From Ancylomarina sp. DW003 (GTDB lineage: Bacteria; Bacteroidota; Bacteroidia; Bacteroidales; Marinifilaceae), in NCBI RefSeq assembly GCF_029029505.1, contig NZ_JAKJSD010000003.1, forward strand, positions 186,001 to 250,000: a DNA stretch of 64,000 nucleotides. The letters are read 5' to 3'. Shown here piece by piece: positions 60,166 to 64,000 of the stretch. Position 1 is the stretch's first letter. Each line of letters opens with the position of its first letter. The notes beneath the pieces are model-generated. The model was not told where the DNA came from. It made no database searches and saw only the letters and a list, made by a program, of their open reading frames with translations. Both the position numbers and the translations under genes were made by a program.

Positions 60166-60942
60166 ATGAAGAATTTGACACTAGTGAAAATAGGAGGCAA
60201 TCTGATAGATGATGAACGCAAGCTGTCAGCAAGCCTTAAAGCTTTTGCAAAGATAGAAGGCCGAAAGCTTTTGGTTCATGGTGGAGGCAAGCTAGCTTCT
60301 GATTTGGCTAAGCAATTGGGCATTGAGTCACCTATGATTGAAGGTAGAAGAATCACCAATGCAGAGAGTTTAAAAGTTGTGAGCATGGTTTATGCTGGTC
60401 TGATCAATAAAACGATAGTTGCAAGACTTCAAGCTTTAAACTTACAAGCTATCGGCCTGTGCGGAGCGGATGATAATTTAATTTTATCTGAAAAGCGTCA
60501 GCACGAAAGTATCGATTATGGCTATGTAGGCGATGTGATTGAGGTGAATACAGAAGCCTTATCGACCTATATCGAGCAAGATAAAGTTTTAGTCCTATCG
60601 GCTATCACACATGACGGTAAAGGTCAGCTTTTGAATACGAATGCTGATACAGTTGCAACAGAATTAGCCATCGCATTGCGTGAGAAGTATCAGGTTAAGT
60701 TGATCTACTCTTTCGAGAAAGCAGGTGTCTTGATTAATCCAGAGGATGATATGAGCTTTCTAAAGAGTTTAGACATGAACTTGTATCAGGAAATGAAAGA
60801 AAATGGCACAATAAATAATGGCATGTTACCAAAGACGGAAAATGCTTTTAGGGCTTTTAATAAAGGGGTAGATGTAACTATCGGAAACCTTTTGAGCATA
60901 GCGAAAGATAAGTATTTCGGAACCCAATTAATAGAATGTTAG
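60166..60942 (+). CDS. argB: N-acylglutamate kinase
   Basis: This 258-residue amino-acid kinase starts LTLVKIGGNLIDDERKL, has LLVHGGGKLASDLAKQLG with the phosphate-binding Gly triad, AIGLCGADDNLI, and the ATP-site Asn-Ala-Asp in LLNTNADTVATELAIALRE. It phosphorylates N-acylglutamate. Short length and no N-terminal arginine-binding helix suggest it is insensitive to arginine feedback, so control would rest on the attenuator. Its last codons overlap a possible argE start. Confidence 0.9.
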   Translation: MKNLTLVKIGGNLIDDERKLSASLKAFAKIEGRKLLVHGGGKLASDLAKQLGIESPMIEGRRITNAESLKVVSMVYAGLINKTIVARLQALNLQAIGLCGADDNLILSEKRQHESIDYGYVGDVIEVNTEALSTYIEQDKVLVLSAITHDGKGQLLNTNADTVATELAIALREKYQVKLIYSFEKAGVLINPEDDMSFLKSLDMNLYQEMKENGTINNGMLPKTENAFRAFNKGVDVTIGNLLSIAKDKYFGTQLIEC

Positions 60943-62009
60943 TCATGAATTTAGAGATATATAAAACACTGGCAATTGAAATCCTTAAGGGATTAATTGG
61001 TATACAGTCATACAGTAAAGAAGAAGATCAGGCAGCCGACTTCATGGAGGATGTTCTGAAAAATCAGCAATATAAGGTCAATCGAAAAGGAAATAATGTG
61101 TGGGCTTTCGGAAAGCACAATACAGAAGCTAAGCCCTTATTACTTCTGAATTCTCATTTGGATACCGTGAATGCTTCTGCATCCTGGACTAAGAATCCTT
61201 TTGATCCACTTGTTGAAGAGGGGAAATTATACGGTTTGGGATCCAATGACGCTGGAGGTTGTTTATGCTCTCTGATGGCAACATTTCTTGCTCTTGATGA
61301 AAAGGAACAGCCTTATAATCTAGTGTTTGCAGCTTCTGCTGAAGAGGAAATATCGGGCAAAGGTGGATTTGAACTGATTCAGGACGAGATTGGAAAGATT
61401 GATATCGGCATAGTTGGCGAACCAACCCTAATGCAGATGGCTATTGCTGAAAAAGGACTGATGGTGCTTGATGTTGAAGCCAAAGGAAAAGCAGGACATG
61501 CCGCCAGAGGTGAAGGCGTGAATGCCATTGAGAAAGCCATGAAAGATTTGCAATGGTTTCAGACTTACAAATTCGATAAGGAATCAGATATGCTGGGATC
61601 AGTTAAGATGACTGTAACGCAGATTGAAGCGGGTTGTCAGCACAATGTGGTGCCAGATTCTTGCAGATTTGTGGTGGACGTAAGAAGTAATGAATACTAT
61701 CAAAATAAGGAAGTTTTTGCTCTGATTGATCAGAATACAGAAAGTGAAGTCAAAGCCAGATCCTATAGAATGAATTCTTCAGGTATCGATATGAAACATC
61801 CACTGATTCAGGCAGGGATAAAAATGGGAAGAAGCTATTATGGTTCTCCTACAACATCAGATCAAGCGATAATGAAAGGCTTTCCGACCTTAAAGTTTGG
61901 ACCAGGCGATTCAGCTCGATCACATACGGCAAACGAATACATCAATCTATCAGAAATAGAAGAAGGTATTGAGATCTATTATCAACTTTTGAATGATTTA
62001 AAATTATAA
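60936..62009 (+). CDS. argE: M20-family N-acylornithine (or N-acylcitrulline) deacylase
   Basis: This 357-residue metallo-deacylase (348 to 357 depending on use of ATG 60936 or 60945) has the M20 zinc ligands in order: His74 and Asp76 in LLNSHLDTVNA, Asp105 in GLGSNDAGGCLCSLM, and Glu136/Glu137 in AASAEEEISGKGGF. A dimerisation domain with GHAARGEGVNAIEKAMKDL follows. It removes the acyl group to release ornithine or citrulline. In species with acyl-blocked citrulline the substrate is the citrulline derivative. It overlaps argB by a few bases, and argH starts 3 nt after. Confidence 0.88.
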   Translation: MLVMNLEIYKTLAIEILKGLIGIQSYSKEEDQAADFMEDVLKNQQYKVNRKGNNVWAFGKHNTEAKPLLLLNSHLDTVNASASWTKNPFDPLVEEGKLYGLGSNDAGGCLCSLMATFLALDEKEQPYNLVFAASAEEEISGKGGFELIQDEIGKIDIGIVGEPTLMQMAIAEKGLMVLDVEAKGKAGHAARGEGVNAIEKAMKDLQWFQTYKFDKESDMLGSVKMTVTQIEAGCQHNVVPDSCRFVVDVRSNEYYQNKEVFALIDQNTESEVKARSYRMNSSGIDMKHPLIQAGIKMGRSYYGSPTTSDQAIMKGFPTLKFGPGDSARSHTANEYINLSEIEEGIEIYYQLLNDLKL

Positions 62010-62012
62010 CAG

Positions 62013-63350
62013 ATGAAACTTTGGGATAAAGGCACGAAGGTCAATCAGGATATAGAGAAGTTTACGGTAGGTAAGGATCGTGAACTTGATTTAGACTTAG
62101 CACCATTTGATGTGTTAGGTTCAATCGCGCATTGCAAAATGCTATGTAGTATTGGTTTGCTAGAACAAGAAGAACTTGCTTTAGTTGAGACGGAACTGCA
62201 AAAGATATTTGTCGATATTCAAAATGGAAACTTTTCAATTGATGACGGTGTTGAAGATGTTCACTCACAGGTTGAATTTCTACTGACAGAAGCTTTAGGT
62301 GATGTGGGTAAGAAGATTCACTCCGGAAGATCGAGAAATGATCAGGTTCTGCTAGATCTAAAACTATTCACACGTCATCAGATTGAGAAAGTGGTGAATG
62401 AAACCAAAGCATTATTCGATCAGCTAATTGAAAACTCTGAAAAGTATAAGGATGTGATTATCCCCGGATATACACACTTACAAGTCGCTATGCCATCCTC
62501 TTTTGGCTTATGGTTTGGTGCATATGCAGAGGCTTTGAGCGATGATTTAGCTTTGTTGCAATCAGCCTTTAAGGTAGTTGATCAGAATCCATTAGGATCA
62601 GGAGCGGGTTATGGCTCTTCATTTCCTCTAGATCGTCAAATGACCACAGATTTATTAGGCTTTGAGAGCTTGAATTACAATGTGGTTTATGCTCAAATGG
62701 GAAGAGGGAAAATAGAGTTCGCTGTGGTATCTGCCTTATCTAATATGGCATACACACTTGGCAAATTAGCGATGGATGCCTGCTTATATAACTCGCAAAA
62801 CTTCGGTTTTATCAGCTTTGCTGACGAGCTAACGACTGGTAGTAGCATTATGCCTCATAAAAAGAACCCTGATGTGTTCGAATTGGTTAGAGCAAGAGCA
62901 AATTCATTGCAAGTGCTTCCGACGCAAATTCAAGCGGTAAGCTCGAATTTACCTTCGGGATATCACAGAGATTATCAGCTGACTAAAGAATTTTTTATGC
63001 CAGCGTTCGATCAGCTTAGTTCTTGTTTGCAGATGACTAAAACCATGCTTGCAGACGTGAAGATCAACAAAACTGTCATGAATGATGAAAAGTATCAATA
63101 TCTCTTTACAGTGGAGAAGGTGAATGAACTTGTCTTAAGTGGTATGCCATTCCGTGACGCTTATAAAGAAGTGGGAGCTTTAGTTGAATCTGGTGAATTT
63201 AAATTTGAAGGAGACCTAAAGCATCAACACGAGGGTAGTTTGGGTAATCTCTGCAATGAGGCAATAAAGTCAAAGCTTGAAAAAACGATTCAGGCCTTTA
63301 ATTTCGAAAAGATCGATAAAGCCTATCAAAATTTATTGGAGAGAAGTTAG
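62013..63350 (+). CDS. argH: Argininosuccinate lyase
   Basis: This 445-residue fumarase/aspartase superfamily enzyme has the three conserved regions: KKIHSGRSRNDQVLLDLKLF, PGYTHLQVAMPSSFGLWFGA (catalytic His), and TTGSSIMPHKKNPDVFELVR (mobile Ser loop). It splits argininosuccinate into arginine and fumarate, the last step of the pathway. The length is normal. It is within the arginine operon, 3 nt after argE, and is followed by carA after 56 bp. Confidence 0.94.
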   Translation: MKLWDKGTKVNQDIEKFTVGKDRELDLDLAPFDVLGSIAHCKMLCSIGLLEQEELALVETELQKIFVDIQNGNFSIDDGVEDVHSQVEFLLTEALGDVGKKIHSGRSRNDQVLLDLKLFTRHQIEKVVNETKALFDQLIENSEKYKDVIIPGYTHLQVAMPSSFGLWFGAYAEALSDDLALLQSAFKVVDQNPLGSGAGYGSSFPLDRQMTTDLLGFESLNYNVVYAQMGRGKIEFAVVSALSNMAYTLGKLAMDACLYNSQNFGFISFADELTTGSSIMPHKKNPDVFELVRARANSLQVLPTQIQAVSSNLPSGYHRDYQLTKEFFMPAFDQLSSCLQMTKTMLADVKINKTVMNDEKYQYLFTVEKVNELVLSGMPFRDAYKEVGALVESGEFKFEGDLKHQHEGSLGNLCNEAIKSKLEKTIQAFNFEKIDKAYQNLLERS

Positions 63351-63406
63351 TATATTAATAGACAATTGAATAAAGAATTATAAACAACCATTATATAAAA
63401 CAATTT

Positions 63407-64000
63407 ATGTTGAAACAAGCAAAGCTAATACTAGAAGATGGTAGCGAGTATCAGGGTACTTCATTCGGTTATAAGGGATCGGTAGCCGGAGAAATGGTCT
63501 TTAATACGGCTATGACAGGGTATCCAGAAAGTTTAAGTGATCCCTCGTATCGTGGGCAAATTTTGGTGACGACTTTTCCTTTAATTGGAAACTACGGTGT
63601 GCCAGGTGATAGAAAAGAAGATGATTTGTTTCGTCATTTCGAGTCAGAGAAGATTCAACTATCTGGTTTTGTTGTATCAGATTACACAGAAGATTTTAGC
63701 CATTGGAACGCTAGCTTAAGCCTTTCAGATTGGATGAAAGAGCATCAAATTCCCGGTATTTATGGCGTAGATACAAGAGCACTGACCAAGAAACTTCGTA
63801 ATAATGGAAGTATGAAGGCAAAGATTATTGTTACTGAAGACGTTCCTTTTATCGATCCTAATTCTCGCCATTTGGTTTCTGAAGTGAGTACGACAGAGAT
63901 TAAGAGCTACGGAAAAGGTAAACACAAGATTCTACTTTTGGATTGTGGTGTGAAGAACAATATCATCCGTTGCCTTTTGAAGCGTGATACAACTGTTACA
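63407..64000 (+). CDS. carA: Carbamoyl-phosphate synthase small subunit (partial)
   Basis: This runs off the right edge; 198 codons are visible. The start KLILEDGSEYQGTSFGYKGS and VFNTAMTGYPESLSDPSYRG are characteristic of CarA, as are LVTTFPLIGNYGVP and the linker to the glutaminase domain ILLLDCGVKNNIIR. CarA hydrolyses glutamine to give ammonia to CarB for carbamoyl phosphate, needed for citrulline and pyrimidines. Its place behind argH, under the attenuated leader, links it to arginine supply. The catalytic triad is beyond the window. Confidence 0.93.
   Translation, partial: MLKQAKLILEDGSEYQGTSFGYKGSVAGEMVFNTAMTGYPESLSDPSYRGQILVTTFPLIGNYGVPGDRKEDDLFRHFESEKIQLSGFVVSDYTEDFSHWNASLSLSDWMKEHQIPGIYGVDTRALTKKLRNNGSMKAKIIVTEDVPFIDPNSRHLVSEVSTTEIKSYGKGKHKILLLDCGVKNNIIRCLLKRDTTVT

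Noticed and set aside
1-64000. CRISPR array, integrase, IS element or prophage
   Set aside because: No regularly spaced direct repeats and no transposase, integrase or phage structural gene were recognised.

Overview
This window is AT-rich chromosomal DNA from a member of the Bacteroidota, most likely a marine, fermentative, Bacteroidales/Marinilabiliales-type organism. Placement is inferred from gene content (PPi-type phosphofructokinase, a biotin-dependent carboxyltransferase operon, Reg_prop/Y_Y_Y sensor kinase, a Bacteroidota-style arginine cluster), from promoters of the form TTG-N18..20-TAnnTTTG, and from A-rich translation starts without Shine-Dalgarno sites. No tRNA, rRNA, CRISPR array, transposase or prophage gene was seen.

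Layout. 0.1-1.8 kb: membrane-anchored LAS-type peptidase and an acetate transporter (satP). 1.8-3.0 kb: no convincing gene. 3.0-6.8 kb: carboxyltransferase operon (mmdA, a 62-aa small subunit, a 5S/OadA-type protein fused to a biotin domain), suggestive of methylmalonyl-CoA:pyruvate transcarboxylation. 6.9-7.25 kb: a MITE-like repeat and the second copy of a structured RNA element first seen at 1.1 kb. 8-9.2 kb: PPi-phosphofructokinase. 9.4-16.5 kb: tripartite RND efflux operon plus an MFS exporter. 16.7-19.2 kb: a 2-hydroxyacid-dehydrogenase homologue without its catalytic residues and a beta-propeller protein. 19.6-22.9 kb: gatD and gatE, an archaeal-type tRNA-dependent amidotransferase. 23-39.8 kb: housekeeping and regulatory genes (orphan sensor kinases, deoB, patB, two cold-shock proteins, an ATP-grasp protein, sfsA, proC). 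40.6-46.7 kb: glutamate synthase gltBD. 47-49.6 kb: iron alcohol dehydrogenase, AraC regulator, YciI protein. 50-52 kb: a C39-like/VKOR/thioredoxin fusion followed by a 55-aa double-glycine peptide with four cysteines, a likely disulfide-peptide locus. 52-55.2 kb: two lipoproteins and a cyclase-like/SRPBCC fusion. 55.4-64 kb: arginine operon (GNAT, argG, argC, argD, argB, argE, argH, carA), running off the right edge.

The most striking feature precedes the arginine operon: three consecutive short ORFs carrying clustered arginine codons (RRRRR, RRRR, RRHLR), each followed by its own intrinsic terminator. In units 1 and 2 a segment 14-17 nt beyond the last arginine codon can pair with the left arm of the terminator, so this reads as a tandem triple ribosome-mediated attenuator. 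A 46-aa arginine-containing ORF then sits directly before the first enzyme gene. Other items worth attention are the bacterial GatDE pair, the VKOR/Cys-peptide locus and the two-copy covarying RNA element.

Together the genes feed carbon through glycolysis and a succinate/propionate branch, and nitrogen through GltBD to glutamate, which supplies the proline (proC) and arginine (arg operon) pathways.
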